Part shown: piece by piece, positions 17,019 to 25,833 of the stretch | Numbering within the stretch: the stretch's first letter is position 1 | How the letters are laid out: every line of letters starts with the position of its first letter | Assembly (NCBI RefSeq): GCF_038007305.1 | Contig: NZ_JBBOWV010000001.1 | Span: forward strand, 3,152,501 to 3,216,500 | From: Solibacillus sp. FSL W7-1436 | GTDB taxonomy: Bacteria > Bacillota > Bacilli > Bacillales_A > Planococcaceae | Length of the DNA stretch: 64,000 bases | Direction: 5' to 3' | Made by a program: the position numbers and the translations under genes | The notes under the pieces: model-generated | What the model was told of the DNA's origin: nothing | Databases searched by the model: none | The model's input: the letters and a program-made list of their open reading frames with translations, nothing else

Positions 17019-17495
17019 ATGGAAAAGAAAAGAACAACAATCGTTTTATTCAGTGGGGATTATGATAAGGCAATGGCAGCGTACATTATTGCAAATGGTG
17101 CAGCAGCTTATGATCACGAGGTAACAATCTTCCATACATTCTGGGGTATCAATGCGCTACGTAAACAAGAGCCAGTAGCAGTGAATAAAGGTTTCCTTGA
17201 AAAAATGTTTGCTAAAATGATGCCACGTGGTGCGGAAAAACTTGGTTTATCAAAAATGCAAATGCTCGGTATGGGTCCTAAAATGATTAAGCACGTAATG
17301 AACAAGCACAACGCATTAACGTTAACGCAACTTATTGAGATGGCACAAGAACAAGATATTAAGCTGGTTACTTGTACGATGACAATGGATTTACTGGGTC
17401 TTCAAAAAGAAGAATTATTAGATGGTATTCAGTATGCTGGTGTAGCTGCTTATTTAGCAGATGCTGAAGAAGGTAACGTAAACTTATTCATTTAA
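17019..17495 (+). CDS. DsrE2-type sulfur-carrier protein (copy 1)
   Basis: 158 residues, DsrE/DsrF/DrsE2 fold (Rossmann-like). The opening TTIVLFSGDYDKAMAAYIIA and the late Cys in LVTCTMTMDLLG, a conserved persulfide-carrying position in the family, are clear. Such proteins pass sulfane sulfur between rhodaneses and TusA. It follows cstR and precedes a rhodanese gene by 10 bases. Copy 2 at 49432 is about 90 percent identical by eye. Confidence 0.88.
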   Translation: MEKKRTTIVLFSGDYDKAMAAYIIANGAAAYDHEVTIFHTFWGINALRKQEPVAVNKGFLEKMFAKMMPRGAEKLGLSKMQMLGMGPKMIKHVMNKHNALTLTQLIEMAQEQDIKLVTCTMTMDLLGLQKEELLDGIQYAGVAAYLADAEEGNVNLFI

Positions 17496-17505
17496 GAGGT
17501 GACCA

Positions 17506-17847
17506 ATGGAAACTGTAATTTTAATAATCGGAATTGTCGCATTTTTTGCTTGGCGTATGAAGCCAACAAAAGGAGTTAACAATATATCAACAGCACAGCT
17601 TAAAACAATGATTAACGATAAAGATAAAGTTTTTGTCGATGTACGCACACCTGGCGAGTATAAGGCACGCAATGCAAAGCAATTTAAAAACATTCCTCTT
17701 GGTTCTGACTTTTCAAAGTTGCCAAAGGATAAAGAAATTGTCGTTATTTGCCAAAGTGGAATGCGTTCAAAGCAGGCATGTAAGCAGTTAAAAAAATTAG
17801 GGTATACAAAAGTAACGAATGTCCGTGGTGGCATGAGTGCATACTAG
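17506..17847 (+). CDS. Membrane-anchored rhodanese
   Basis: 113 residues: an N-terminal transmembrane helix (residues 2-16) and one rhodanese domain with active loop CQSGMRS (Cys near 85) and VRGGM at the end. Rhodaneses transfer sulfane sulfur via a Cys persulfide. GAGGTG precedes the ATG. The orthologous position in copy 2 (49919-50260) is a pseudogene, so this is the only working copy of this protein here. Confidence 0.9.
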   Translation: METVILIIGIVAFFAWRMKPTKGVNNISTAQLKTMINDKDKVFVDVRTPGEYKARNAKQFKNIPLGSDFSKLPKDKEIVVICQSGMRSKQACKQLKKLGYTKVTNVRGGMSAY

Positions 17848-17859
17848 GAGGAGTAAATA

Positions 17860-18156
17860 TTGAAAACAATTCAACCAATAGAGGTACAAGCAAAATTAGA
17901 AGCTGGCGAAGCATTGAATCTAATCGACGTGCGTGAAGTAGCAGAAGTAGAAGCAGGCCATATTCCTGGTATTACGCACATTCCACTAGGATTACTTGAG
18001 TTCCGCATGCAGGAATTAGATAAAAAAACGCCTTATATTATGGTGTGCCGTTCAGGTGGACGGAGTGGTCAAGCAACAATGTTTTTAGAATCACAAGGCT
18101 TTGATGTAACGAACATGACAGGCGGAATGCTTGAATGGACGGGCGAAGTGAAGTAA
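17860..18156 (+). CDS. Single-domain rhodanese (copy 1)
   Basis: 98 residues: LIDVREVAEVEAGHIPG and active loop CRSGGRSGQA, MTGGM near the end. It starts at TTG 17860, preceded by AGGAGGAG; the copy 2 gene uses ATG at the same position. It is soluble, with no signal peptide. It probably receives or donates persulfide sulfur to the DsrE/TusA proteins encoded alongside. Confidence 0.92.
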   Translation: MKTIQPIEVQAKLEAGEALNLIDVREVAEVEAGHIPGITHIPLGLLEFRMQELDKKTPYIMVCRSGGRSGQATMFLESQGFDVTNMTGGMLEWTGEVK

Positions 18157-18206
18157 ATCTTAAATTTTATTATAAATAATACCATAAGTATAAATGGAGG
18201 TTTCTA

Positions 18207-18767
18207 ATGATTAAATCAGACGTACAACTAGATGCAAAAGGTCTAGCTTGTCCAATGCCGATCGTAAAAACGAAAAAAGCAATGAATGATGTGGCTGAAG
18301 GGCAAGTGTTAGAAATTCAAGCAACAGATAAAGGCTCTGTGGCGGATTTAGCCGCATGGTCAAAAACAGTAGGTCATCAATACATTGGCTCAAGTGAAGA
18401 TAACGGTGTGTTCTATCACTATATTCGTAAATGTAATCTTGAAACGAGTGAATCAGCTGAAAAGACATTTGAGCAAACAATTTCAAATGAAGACGCTGTT
18501 AACGGTGAAGGGTTAATTTTAGATGTACGTGAAGCAGCAGAATATGCTTTTGGCCACATTCCAGGTGCTAAATCCATTCCAATGGGTGACTTGGCGGACC
18601 GTATGAATGAGCTTGATCCAGCACAAACTATTTATGTCATTTGCCGTACAGGCACGCGTTCTGACTTAGCTGCACAGCAATTAGCAGCAGCAGGTTATAC
18701 AAATATTTATAACGTCTTACCTGGCATGACAGGTTATGAAGGCGAATTACAGAAAGAGGTAAAGTAA
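18207..18767 (+). CDS. TusA-rhodanese fusion (CstA-like, copy 1)
   Basis: 186 residues. Residues 1-75 are a TusA domain with the carrier Cys in GLACPMPIV. Residues 95-185 are a rhodanese domain (DVREAAEYAFGHIPGA) with active loop CRTGTRSD. The following gene is a DsrE protein 1 base away. S. aureus CstA joins TusA, rhodanese and DsrE modules in one chain; here the same modules come from two adjacent genes. Likely role: relay of sulfane sulfur within the persulfide-detoxification pathway. Confidence 0.9.
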   Translation: MIKSDVQLDAKGLACPMPIVKTKKAMNDVAEGQVLEIQATDKGSVADLAAWSKTVGHQYIGSSEDNGVFYHYIRKCNLETSESAEKTFEQTISNEDAVNGEGLILDVREAAEYAFGHIPGAKSIPMGDLADRMNELDPAQTIYVICRTGTRSDLAAQQLAAAGYTNIYNVLPGMTGYEGELQKEVK

Positions 18768-18768
18768 T

Positions 18769-19164
18769 ATGTCAAACAAAGTAGCAATTATAGCAGCTAA
18801 CGGTGGTCTTTTCGATGCGTATAAAGTATTCAATATCGCAACAGCAGCAGCCGCTTCTGAAAAAGAAGTAGCGATCTTCTTCACATTTGAAGGCTTAAAC
18901 TTAATCCACAAGCAAGGGATGCAAGCACTTGAAATGCCTGCAGGAAAAGAGCACTTCGCAGAAGGCTTTGCTAATGCACAAGTACCAGCCATTCCACAAT
19001 TAGTAGAAATGGCGCAGGAATTAGGCGTGAAATTCATCGCTTGTCAAATGACAATGGATGTTATGGACTTAACGAAAGAAGATTTCGTGGACGATATTGA
19101 AGTTGGTGGCGCCGTTACATTCCTAGAATTTGCAAAAGACGCAGCACCGACATTAACATTCTAA
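18769..19164 (+). CDS. DsrE-family sulfurtransferase partner (copy 1)
   Basis: 131 residues, DsrE-like fold. The conserved Cys is in FIACQMTMDVM (near residue 93), at the family's sulfur-carrying position. It starts one base after the TusA-rhodanese stop, so it is translationally coupled and probably forms a complex with it. Confidence 0.88.
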   Translation: MSNKVAIIAANGGLFDAYKVFNIATAAAASEKEVAIFFTFEGLNLIHKQGMQALEMPAGKEHFAEGFANAQVPAIPQLVEMAQELGVKFIACQMTMDVMDLTKEDFVDDIEVGGAVTFLEFAKDAAPTLTF

Positions 19165-19209
19165 TGACTAGCATTTTCTTTTCATATATGTAACATATCC
19201 ATTGGTTCC

Positions 19210-19227
19210 GGTAGCAATTAGGCTACC
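19210..19227 (+). promoter_or_regulatory. Hairpin before the persulfide dioxygenase gene (copy 1)
   Basis: GGTAGC / GCTACC stem with flanking bases that extend the pairing. It occupies the same place as the hairpin at 51652-51668 in copy 2, where the surrounding non-coding sequence has diverged, but there is no T-run. It may be a processing or stability element. Confidence 0.5.
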
Positions 19228-19254
19228 TGAGCCGAAAAAAATTTAATTAAAATA

Positions 19255-19269
19255 ATACCTATGGGGGTA
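19255..19269 (+). promoter_or_regulatory. CstR-type operator before the persulfide dioxygenase gene
   Basis: ATACCTATGGGGGTA, 7 bases before the ATG at 19277 and including the ribosome site. The copy 2 counterpart (around 51689) is degenerate. Confidence 0.6.
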
Positions 19270-19276
19270 CAATTAT

Positions 19277-20404
19277 ATGACAGTAACAGCATGGACAGCA
19301 GCACAAGTTGCACGCAGAGTGATTGATAACAAAGAATTATTTATTTTAGACGTTCGTAATGCAGATGCATTTGAAGATTGGAAAATTGATGGTCATAAAT
19401 TCGATTACTTAAATATCCCTTACTTCGAACTTTTAGATGGGGTAGAAGAAATTTTACCGAAAATCCCTGGGGATAAAGACGTACTTGTAGTATGTGCGAA
19501 GGAAGGTTCTTCTATCATGATAGCGGAAATGTTATCGGATGCGGGTCTTTCAGTGGGCTACCTTGAAGGAGGTATGAAATCTTGGTCAATGTACCTTGAG
19601 CCAATTAAAGTAGGCGATCTTAACGGCAATGGCGAGTTATACCAATTCGTACGTTTAGGAAAAGGCTGTCTTTCTTATATGGCTATCAACGATGGGGAAG
19701 CAGCGATTATCGATGCAGTACGATTTACAGACGTATTTACAAACTTTGCAAAAGAAAAAGGTGTAGAGATTAAGCACGTATTTGATACACACTTACATGC
19801 GGACCATATTTCAGGCGGTCGTCATATCGCAGCTGCGACAGGGGCAACATACTATTTACCATCAAAAGATGCAGAAGAAGTTGTATTTGATTACACACCA
19901 CTTGAAGATGGTTTAAAAGTACAGTTAGGCACTTCTCAAATTGAAGTAGGCGCACTTTATTCACCAGGTCACACAATTGGTTCAACATCATTTGTGATTG
20001 ACGGCAAGTATTTATTAACAGGTGATATTTTATTCATCGATTCAATCGGTCGCCCTGACTTAGCAGGTCTTGCAGAGGACTGGGTTGGTGACTTACGCGA
20101 AACATTATATTCTCGCTACCGCAGATTAACAGAAGATTTAATCGTGTTACCAGCACACTTCATGATCATTGACGAGTTAAACGAAAATGGAACAGTAGCG
20201 AAGCGCCTGGGTGATTTATTTGCTGAAAACCACGGTTTAAACGTAGAAGACGAAGACGTATTCCGTTCAATGGTTACAGATAACTTACCACCACAACCAA
20301 ACGCGTACCAAGAAATTCGTACCGTGAATATGGGTAAAGTGACGCCTAGTGATGATGAACAAACGGAAATGGAAATTGGTCCTAACCGTTGTGCAGTACG
20401 CTAA
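19277..20404 (+). CDS. cstB: Rhodanese-persulfide dioxygenase fusion (CstB-like, copy 1)
   Basis: 375 residues. Residues 1-107 are a rhodanese domain with Cys73 in VVCAKEGSS. Residues 118-375 are an ETHE1-type metallo-beta-lactamase domain with iron ligands in THLHADH (His172, His174, Asp175, His176), SPGHT (His232), LTGD (Asp250) and PAHF (His294). Persulfide dioxygenases oxidise glutathione or other low-molecular-weight persulfides to sulfite. The domain order here is rhodanese first; S. aureus CstB has the dioxygenase first and a C-terminal rhodanese. A conserved C-terminal Cys is in PNRCAVR. The sulfite exporter gene downstream fits the product. Confidence 0.9.
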   Translation: MTVTAWTAAQVARRVIDNKELFILDVRNADAFEDWKIDGHKFDYLNIPYFELLDGVEEILPKIPGDKDVLVVCAKEGSSIMIAEMLSDAGLSVGYLEGGMKSWSMYLEPIKVGDLNGNGELYQFVRLGKGCLSYMAINDGEAAIIDAVRFTDVFTNFAKEKGVEIKHVFDTHLHADHISGGRHIAAATGATYYLPSKDAEEVVFDYTPLEDGLKVQLGTSQIEVGALYSPGHTIGSTSFVIDGKYLLTGDILFIDSIGRPDLAGLAEDWVGDLRETLYSRYRRLTEDLIVLPAHFMIIDELNENGTVAKRLGDLFAENHGLNVEDEDVFRSMVTDNLPPQPNAYQEIRTVNMGKVTPSDDEQTEMEIGPNRCAVR

Positions 20405-20434
20405 TTTAGTTTAGCAATGAGATGTTACACCTAT

Positions 20435-20460
20435 GCTTGTCTCACGCTCAAAAGGCAAGT
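20435..20460 (+). promoter_or_regulatory. Conserved RNA hairpin between dioxygenase and tusA (copy 1)
   Basis: GCTTGTC / GGCAAGT stem around the loop TCACGCTCAAAA. The corresponding hairpin in copy 2 (52868-52893) has GCGTGCC / GGCACGC with an almost identical loop. One T-A pair has become G-C, and wobble pairs have become Watson-Crick pairs. This suggests selection for the folded RNA. Confidence 0.6.
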
Positions 20461-20533
20461 AACCGTTTACGTTTTATTCGGTAAATTAGAAAATCGCTTA
20501 CAAAAAAGAAATTTACGAGAAGAGGAATTCAAC

Positions 20534-20761
20534 ATGAATATTACAAAAACTTTGGATGCAAAAGGTTTAGCTTGCCCTATGCCAATCGTACGTACGAAAA
20601 AAACAATTGACACAATTAACTCAGGTGAAGTATTAGAGGTACAAGTAACAGATAAAGGTGCACTTGCAGACTTCACAGCATGGGCTGGCGCAGGTGGTCA
20701 CACAATTTTAGAGCAAAAAGAAGAAGCAGGCGTACTGTACTTTTATATTCAAAAAGCATAA
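20534..20761 (+). CDS. tusA: TusA-family sulfur carrier (copy 1)
   Basis: 75 residues, a single TusA domain with the carrier Cys in GLACPMPIV near residue 13. TusA proteins hold sulfur as a persulfide and pass it on. ATG 20534 has GAAGAGGAA upstream; the longer frame to 20417 runs through a conserved non-coding hairpin and is rejected. It follows the dioxygenase by 129 bases and ends at a terminator. Confidence 0.9.
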   Translation: MNITKTLDAKGLACPMPIVRTKKTIDTINSGEVLEVQVTDKGALADFTAWAGAGGHTILEQKEEAGVLYFYIQKA

Positions 20762-20772
20762 CAGTGTTTTGG

Positions 20773-20801
20773 GCGAGTAGAGCATTGTTCTACTCGCTTT
20801 A
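20773..20801 (+). terminator. Hairpin terminator between tusA and tauE
   Basis: GCGAGTAGA / TCTACTCGC stem followed by TTTAATTTTT. It may reduce expression of the exporter gene relative to the rest of the operon. Confidence 0.7.
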
Positions 20802-20826
20802 ATTTTTATGAAAGAAGGACAAACAA

Positions 20827-21609
20827 ATGGAAATCGATTTATCATTCACATTTATAGCCGTTATTTTCGCACTTGGATTTTTTGGATCATTTATTTCAGG
20901 GATGCTAGGTGTTGGAGGGTCTATTATTAAATACCCTTTACTTTTATACATTCCACCACTATTTGGACTTGCAGCATTCTCTGCACATGAAGTATCAGGA
21001 ATTAGTGCGATTCAAGTGTTCTTCGCATCGATAGCGGGTGTTTGGGCGTACAGAAAAAGTGGTTTACTGCACAAAGAGCTCATCATCTATATGGGGGGCG
21101 CTATTTTAATCGGTAGTTTTATCGGTAGTTATGGTTCAGGTTTCTTATCAGAAGAAGTCGTGAATATCGTATATGGAATTTTAGCAGCAATTGCAGCAGT
21201 AATGATGTTTATCCCCCGTAAAACGGTTGAAGACACATCTGTTATTACATTTAATAAAGCGTTGGCAATTTCATTAGCATTAATTGTTGGTATCGGTTCA
21301 GGAATTGTAGGGGCAGCCGGTGGGTTTTTACTCGTACCGATTATGTTAACGGTCTTAAAAATTCCAACTCGCATAACAATTGCGACGAGTTTAGCGATTA
21401 CATTTATTTCTTCGGTCGGAGGTAGTGTGGGTAAAATCATTACCGGTCAAATTGAGTACTGGCCAGCGTTTATTATGATTATTGCAAGTATCATTGCAGC
21501 TCCTCTGGGCGCAAAAATCGGACAAAAAATGAATGTTAAAATTCTTCAATGGTTATTGGCACTTATGATTGGTGCAACAGCCATTAAAATCTGGATCGAT
21601 ATTTTATAG
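20827..21609 (+). CDS. tauE: TauE/SafE-family sulfite exporter (copy 1)
   Basis: 260 residues with about eight hydrophobic helices and the TauE/SafE repeat motifs ([30 protein letters not shown]). The family exports sulfite, sulfonates or related anions. As last gene after a persulfide dioxygenase, sulfite export is the probable role. AAAGAAGGA precedes the ATG. A close homologue ends copy 2, and a decayed third one lies at 26440-26845. Confidence 0.9.
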   Translation: MEIDLSFTFIAVIFALGFFGSFISGMLGVGGSIIKYPLLLYIPPLFGLAAFSAHEVSGISAIQVFFASIAGVWAYRKSGLLHKELIIYMGGAILIGSFIGSYGSGFLSEEVVNIVYGILAAIAAVMMFIPRKTVEDTSVITFNKALAISLALIVGIGSGIVGAAGGFLLVPIMLTVLKIPTRITIATSLAITFISSVGGSVGKIITGQIEYWPAFIMIIASIIAAPLGAKIGQKMNVKILQWLLALMIGATAIKIWIDIL

Positions 21610-21886
21610 TACAAAATCGTTAGTTTAAAATAGAGTTCCTATTTGTTATTTACGAAGTTAGTTTGAGTTGAGGCAATACGATCATGAATTTTTTTCGTAA
21701 CTTGCGCCATACTGGATTAGAGGTAGAATTGAAGGTGTTGACTGTTAGATCGTAAGCTATCTTAGAATAAAATTTGTGAAGATTAGTTCATTAATTCGCT
21801 ATAGAATCGTCACATCCATTTCAATTGAAGTCCATATTTCACTTATATAATTGAATTTGTAAAACTATCCATGTCGGAGGGGAATT
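21610..21886. other. 277-base gap between sulfur operon and nos cluster
   Basis: No reading frame, operator or strong hairpin is seen. No nosZ fragment is recognisable here. It should contain the promoter of the nos accessory genes, but no promoter stands out. Confidence 0.4.
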
Positions 21887-22549
21887 ATGAAAAAACTATT
21901 GTTTGCAGCACCTTTAGCACTCACTTTATATGCTTGTGGTGATGAGGAAGTGAAGGGAAGTGGTGAAAAAGCAGAGGTTTCACAAGAATCCCTAGAAGAG
22001 AAGAAGGTTTCGGTATCTGAACAAGCAGAATGGACTGTAGATGAGCGTTTACAAGAGCCAACAGAGGATACAACGTGTTATATGTGCAATATGAAAGTGT
22101 ATACACGAGATCATGAACAAGGTGTCTTTTCTGCACAAGCTGTACATGAAAATGGCGAAGTGGTTTTCTATGATGATATTGGCTGTTTATTAAACGATGA
22201 GTATGTCAATAAAGTAGAGAATGAAAAATTTGTACGTGATTATCATACGCTAAACTGGTTTAACGTTGAAGAAGCATTTGCTGTAAAGACTGATATGAAA
22301 TCACCAATGAACTGGGGCTACATTTTCTTTAAGTTTGAAGAAGATGCGGAAAACTACATTGCTGAGAACGAGCATGCTGCTATGGCAACAATTGATGAAA
22401 TCAGAACGCAAGCAATCGAACGTCATAAGAAAAAGCAAATGAAAAATGGCGAAGAGCATAGTCATGGAGAGAATAACGATCATTCGAATGAAGAAAATAA
22501 TACTAATGGTCACCAAGAAAATATGTCTTCAGATGAATCGAGCGAGTGA
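21887..22549 (+). CDS. nosL: NosL-like copper-chaperone lipoprotein, His-rich
   Basis: 220 residues. A lipoprotein signal ends at LTLYAC (Cys17). The NosL motif CYMCNM (about residues 65-70) is the metal site of the family, which binds Cu(I) for nitrous-oxide reductase assembly. The last 50 residues are rich in His and Glu, unlike the second NosL at 23883. The next gene (nosD) overlaps its stop. A broken duplicate of its tail lies at 12205. AGGGGAATT precedes the ATG. Confidence 0.85.
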   Translation: MKKLLFAAPLALTLYACGDEEVKGSGEKAEVSQESLEEKKVSVSEQAEWTVDERLQEPTEDTTCYMCNMKVYTRDHEQGVFSAQAVHENGEVVFYDDIGCLLNDEYVNKVENEKFVRDYHTLNWFNVEEAFAVKTDMKSPMNWGYIFFKFEEDAENYIAENEHAAMATIDEIRTQAIERHKKKQMKNGEEHSHGENNDHSNEENNTNGHQENMSSDESSE

Positions 22550-23886
22550 TGACAATGAAAAACTGGATCATTGCCACTGTTTGTGGCGTACTAGTAGGTA
22601 TTCTTACACCGATTGTTGCAGAAGCAAGTTCGGAGCATCAGCATGAATCACCTAGCTTTGTGCAACCGAAAAAACCGTTAAAGGGTGAAAAAAGCCAGTT
22701 GCAAAAATTAATAGATCGTACGGAACCAGGGGGCACGCTTTTCTTAGAAAAGCGTGTTTATCGTGGTTCTTTATCGATTACAAAGCCCATCACTATTATT
22801 GGAATGGACGATACTAAGATTCACTCACTCACAACGGCATTAACAGTTTCTGATACACAAAATGTCGTGTTGGAGAATATCAGTTTTCAAGCAGAGAATA
22901 CAGCGATTGTTGTAAGCAATGTACAAAATATTCACTTGAAAAATGTCGGAATAGGCGATTCGATGGCTGGTATACAAATTACGAAAAGTGAAAATATCAG
23001 TCTGCACGATGTAGATGTTCTCGGAAAAGAAGGACATTTCTCTTCAAAGGGACACGCTGTTGCAATCTATGAATCGAAGAAAATTACAGCTACAGATAAT
23101 GATATAGAGCAAGTACTGGACGGATTTTATCTTGAAAGTGTCGAGGACATTCATTTGACGAATAATAGTATCAAAAATAGTCGTTATGCCATGCATATGA
23201 TGTATAGCAATCATATCGAGTTAGCCAATAATAACCTATTTAATAATATGACTGGCTTTATGGTGATGATTGCAAAGGATGTACAGATTTCCGATAATAT
23301 GGTAGCAAAAAATAATATGCTCAACAGTTTAGGAGTTTACGTATATGACGTTGAGAATGTGCTATTTGAAGACAATGAATTAAGGGAAAATACGACGGCG
23401 ATGGATATACAAAATGCTCGTGATATCACAGTTGAGAAGAATGTCTTTTTAGTAAATGGTACTGTTTTACATGTACAGCGCTCACAAGAATTATTCGTTC
23501 AACAAAATGAATTTCATGGCAATATTTTAACTGTTCGTACAGATCAGCAAGGTTTCAGCTTAAAAAGGAATTATTATGACGATTATGAAGGAAAAGATTA
23601 TAACGGGGATCAGATAGGGGATACCCAATATATAGCGACGAATTCATTCGGTCAATGGATGGTACGTAAACCCGTTTATCAATACTTTATGGAATCCCCC
23701 AGTGTTGTGACTTTAAATATGATGGATACAGAAGTAACGGAAAACAATACACAAGTTGTTGTAGATGAATACCCTATCATTTTAAAGAAGCCGTTTAGTT
23801 TGGAGATAGATATTCATATTTGGCAGTTGCTTATTAGCAGTATCCTTTTAATAAGCATGTTGATTATAAGGAGAAGATTAAAATGA
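22549..23886 (+). CDS. nosD: NosD, periplasmic-type beta-helix protein
   Basis: About 445 residues. It has an N-terminal signal sequence (first 25 residues), then many repeated short strands with Asn/Ile spacing (for example NIHLKNVGI, DIHLTNNSI) forming a right-handed parallel beta-helix of the NosD/CASH type, and a C-terminal transmembrane helix and RRRLK tail. In nitrous-oxide reducers NosD works with NosF and NosY in maturing the CuZ site. The ATG at 22549 overlaps the nosL stop; 22555 is the alternative start. Confidence 0.88.
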   Translation: MTMKNWIIATVCGVLVGILTPIVAEASSEHQHESPSFVQPKKPLKGEKSQLQKLIDRTEPGGTLFLEKRVYRGSLSITKPITIIGMDDTKIHSLTTALTVSDTQNVVLENISFQAENTAIVVSNVQNIHLKNVGIGDSMAGIQITKSENISLHDVDVLGKEGHFSSKGHAVAIYESKKITATDNDIEQVLDGFYLESVEDIHLTNNSIKNSRYAMHMMYSNHIELANNNLFNNMTGFMVMIAKDVQISDNMVAKNNMLNSLGVYVYDVENVLFEDNELRENTTAMDIQNARDITVEKNVFLVNGTVLHVQRSQELFVQQNEFHGNILTVRTDQQGFSLKRNYYDDYEGKDYNGDQIGDTQYIATNSFGQWMVRKPVYQYFMESPSVVTLNMMDTEVTENNTQVVVDEYPIILKKPFSLEIDIHIWQLLISSILLISMLIIRRRLK

Positions 23887-24341
23887 AATTATTTAAATGG
23901 ATTGGGTTTACGATATCGGTTTTCATTTTAGCAGCATGTAGTGAACAAACGTATGAGCCGAGAGAAATTAACGCAGAGGCAGATGTTTGCTATATGTGCA
24001 ATATGAGTATTACACATGTGGATTATGCAGCACAGATTGTATTGAAAAATGGTGATCATGTCGCCTTTGATGATTTAGGTTGCTTAATGGAATATGTATT
24101 GGAACAGGGGAAAGAGAAAATAGGTGCAGGCTTTATTCGAGATACTAATTCTTCTAAATGGTTGAATATTGAAGAAGCCATTTATGTGTATTCTAAAGAA
24201 TATTGGACGCCTATGAATTATGGGGTACTCGCCTTTAATTCACAAGAGGAAGCAAACGATTATATAAAAGCGCAGCCAGGCGAAATTGTTCCTTACGAAG
24301 AGCTTCTTACATTTAATTGGGGAGTACATGAGCACGAATGA
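23883..24341 (+). CDS. nosL: NosL lipoprotein
   Basis: 152 residues. Lipobox ILAAC and NosL motif CYMCNMSITHVD, plus the FDDLGCLMEY and PMNYG segments typical of the family. The ATG overlaps the nosD stop (ATGA) and its stop overlaps nosY, so it is part of a tight operon. It is smaller than the first NosL and lacks the His-rich tail. Confidence 0.9.
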   Translation: MKLFKWIGFTISVFILAACSEQTYEPREINAEADVCYMCNMSITHVDYAAQIVLKNGDHVAFDDLGCLMEYVLEQGKEKIGAGFIRDTNSSKWLNIEEAIYVYSKEYWTPMNYGVLAFNSQEEANDYIKAQPGEIVPYEELLTFNWGVHEHE

Positions 24342-25150
24342 GCATGCAAATGATTTTATTGGAATGTAAGCAGCTTTTACGTAGTAGATGGATACAGATT
24401 GTAACAATTTTATTTGCAATTGTATTTACTGCGATTTTAATGATTCAACATTTAGCTTTACCGGAAACGGAGGGCTTTACCCGTCAAACCGCCTCTTTAC
24501 TTAATATTTTGCTGTTTTTGTTGCCGCTGTTTATGTTAACGATTGGCAGTATGAATATAGCGAGTGATCAAGAATCAGGCTGGTTGGGATTACTTCGAAC
24601 ATATCCTTTAACAATGGGACAGTATGTGTTGACAAAATATATAGCACTCTGCATAGTTTTCGCGGGAGTAGTCCTGTTTGTGTTTGCTGTGGCTTTTCTA
24701 GTGGGAAGTTTCTTTGGCGGGCTGAAGCTACCTCTATTTGCAATAGGTATTACAGCTTTGATTTTGCTCATATTTAATGCGGTGAGTATATTAGTAGGAA
24801 CGATGGCAAAAAGTCGCTTGCATGCACTTGCAATGGGGTTAGGGGTTTGGTCTGTTATAAGTTTATTATTTTCTTATATGGTGATGGCGATCGGTACTGT
24901 TACGTCTGAAAACTTTTTACAGAAGCTAGTCATTGCAACGATTCACTTTAATCCACTTGAATGGATTCGTTATGGCTATTTCGTATTTTCCGAGCAAACA
25001 GCTGTATTAGGGCCGGCCTTTTATGGAATGTCGAAATTTTATTCTTCTCCACCAGGTTATCTTTTCTTCATCATCATTTCAAGTCTATGGGTCATCATTT
25101 CATTAGTTGTGGCGACAATTATTTTGAAGATTCGAGGTAAACGAGTATGA
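24338..25150 (+). CDS. nosY: NosY, ABC-2-type permease
   Basis: 270 residues with six transmembrane helices. The gene overlaps both neighbours by four bases. NosY pairs with the ATPase NosF as an ABC transporter needed for the copper centre of nitrous-oxide reductase. No family residue is missing by eye. Confidence 0.88.
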   Translation: MSMQMILLECKQLLRSRWIQIVTILFAIVFTAILMIQHLALPETEGFTRQTASLLNILLFLLPLFMLTIGSMNIASDQESGWLGLLRTYPLTMGQYVLTKYIALCIVFAGVVLFVFAVAFLVGSFFGGLKLPLFAIGITALILLIFNAVSILVGTMAKSRLHALAMGLGVWSVISLLFSYMVMAIGTVTSENFLQKLVIATIHFNPLEWIRYGYFVFSEQTAVLGPAFYGMSKFYSSPPGYLFFIIISSLWVIISLVVATIILKIRGKRV

Positions 25151-25833
25151 CGGTACAACTTCATCATGTTACGAAAGTATTTAAAGGGGAACGAGGGATT
25201 TTTGATGTCAATTTCACACTAAAGCCAGGGCATATTACTGCGCTTGTCGGCTCCAATGGGGCAGGAAAAAGTACGATTATTAACATATTAACGAATTTAT
25301 TGCACCCCGATAATGGAGAGATTATTCGCGAATCCCAAGAAGTAAGATTTATGCCAGATGATATTGAATTTCCTGATACGCTAACAGCTAAGGAGATTAT
25401 GCACTTTTTAGGGAATTTGAAAAAGGTCCCAGTAAAAAGACAGATAGAATTATTAGATAAAGTAGGCTTATGGGAAGCAAGAAATTTAAAGGTTGGTCAA
25501 TTCTCAAAAGGAATGCGGCAACGATTGAATTTGGCACAAAGCATAATGGGGGAAAGCCAATTTTATATTTTAGACGAGCCGACAAATGGGTTAGATCCTT
25601 TTTGGATTGCCCAATTAAAAGCTATGCTCAAAGAAGAGCGGGACAATCGGCAAATCATCTTATTTTCTACGCATTTACTAAGTTTAGCAGAAGAAATTGC
25701 TGATCAAGTTATTCTAATTCATCATGGCCGTATTTTGGCTTCAGGTGATATTAAATACTTATTACAAGAGGGTAAATGCCACACACTTGAGCAACTATGG
25801 CTACAAATAACAAAACAAGAGGTAGAGCGATGA
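25147..25833 (+). CDS. nosF: NosF, ABC transporter ATPase
   Basis: 228 residues. Walker A GSNGAGKS (residue 36 area), signature FSKGMRQRL, Walker B FYILDEPTNGLDP and the H-loop STH are all present, so the ATPase looks active. It overlaps nosY and the following tlpA-like gene. Confidence 0.9.
   Translation: MTVQLHHVTKVFKGERGIFDVNFTLKPGHITALVGSNGAGKSTIINILTNLLHPDNGEIIRESQEVRFMPDDIEFPDTLTAKEIMHFLGNLKKVPVKRQIELLDKVGLWEARNLKVGQFSKGMRQRLNLAQSIMGESQFYILDEPTNGLDPFWIAQLKAMLKEERDNRQIILFSTHLLSLAEEIADQVILIHHGRILASGDIKYLLQEGKCHTLEQLWLQITKQEVER

Noticed and set aside
20417-20533. N-terminal extension of TusA
   Set aside because: It runs through the conserved non-coding hairpin and copy 2 has no such extension.
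21610-21886. Possible nosZ remnant upstream of nosL
   Set aside because: No copper-site motif or readable nosZ frame could be found in the 277 bases.
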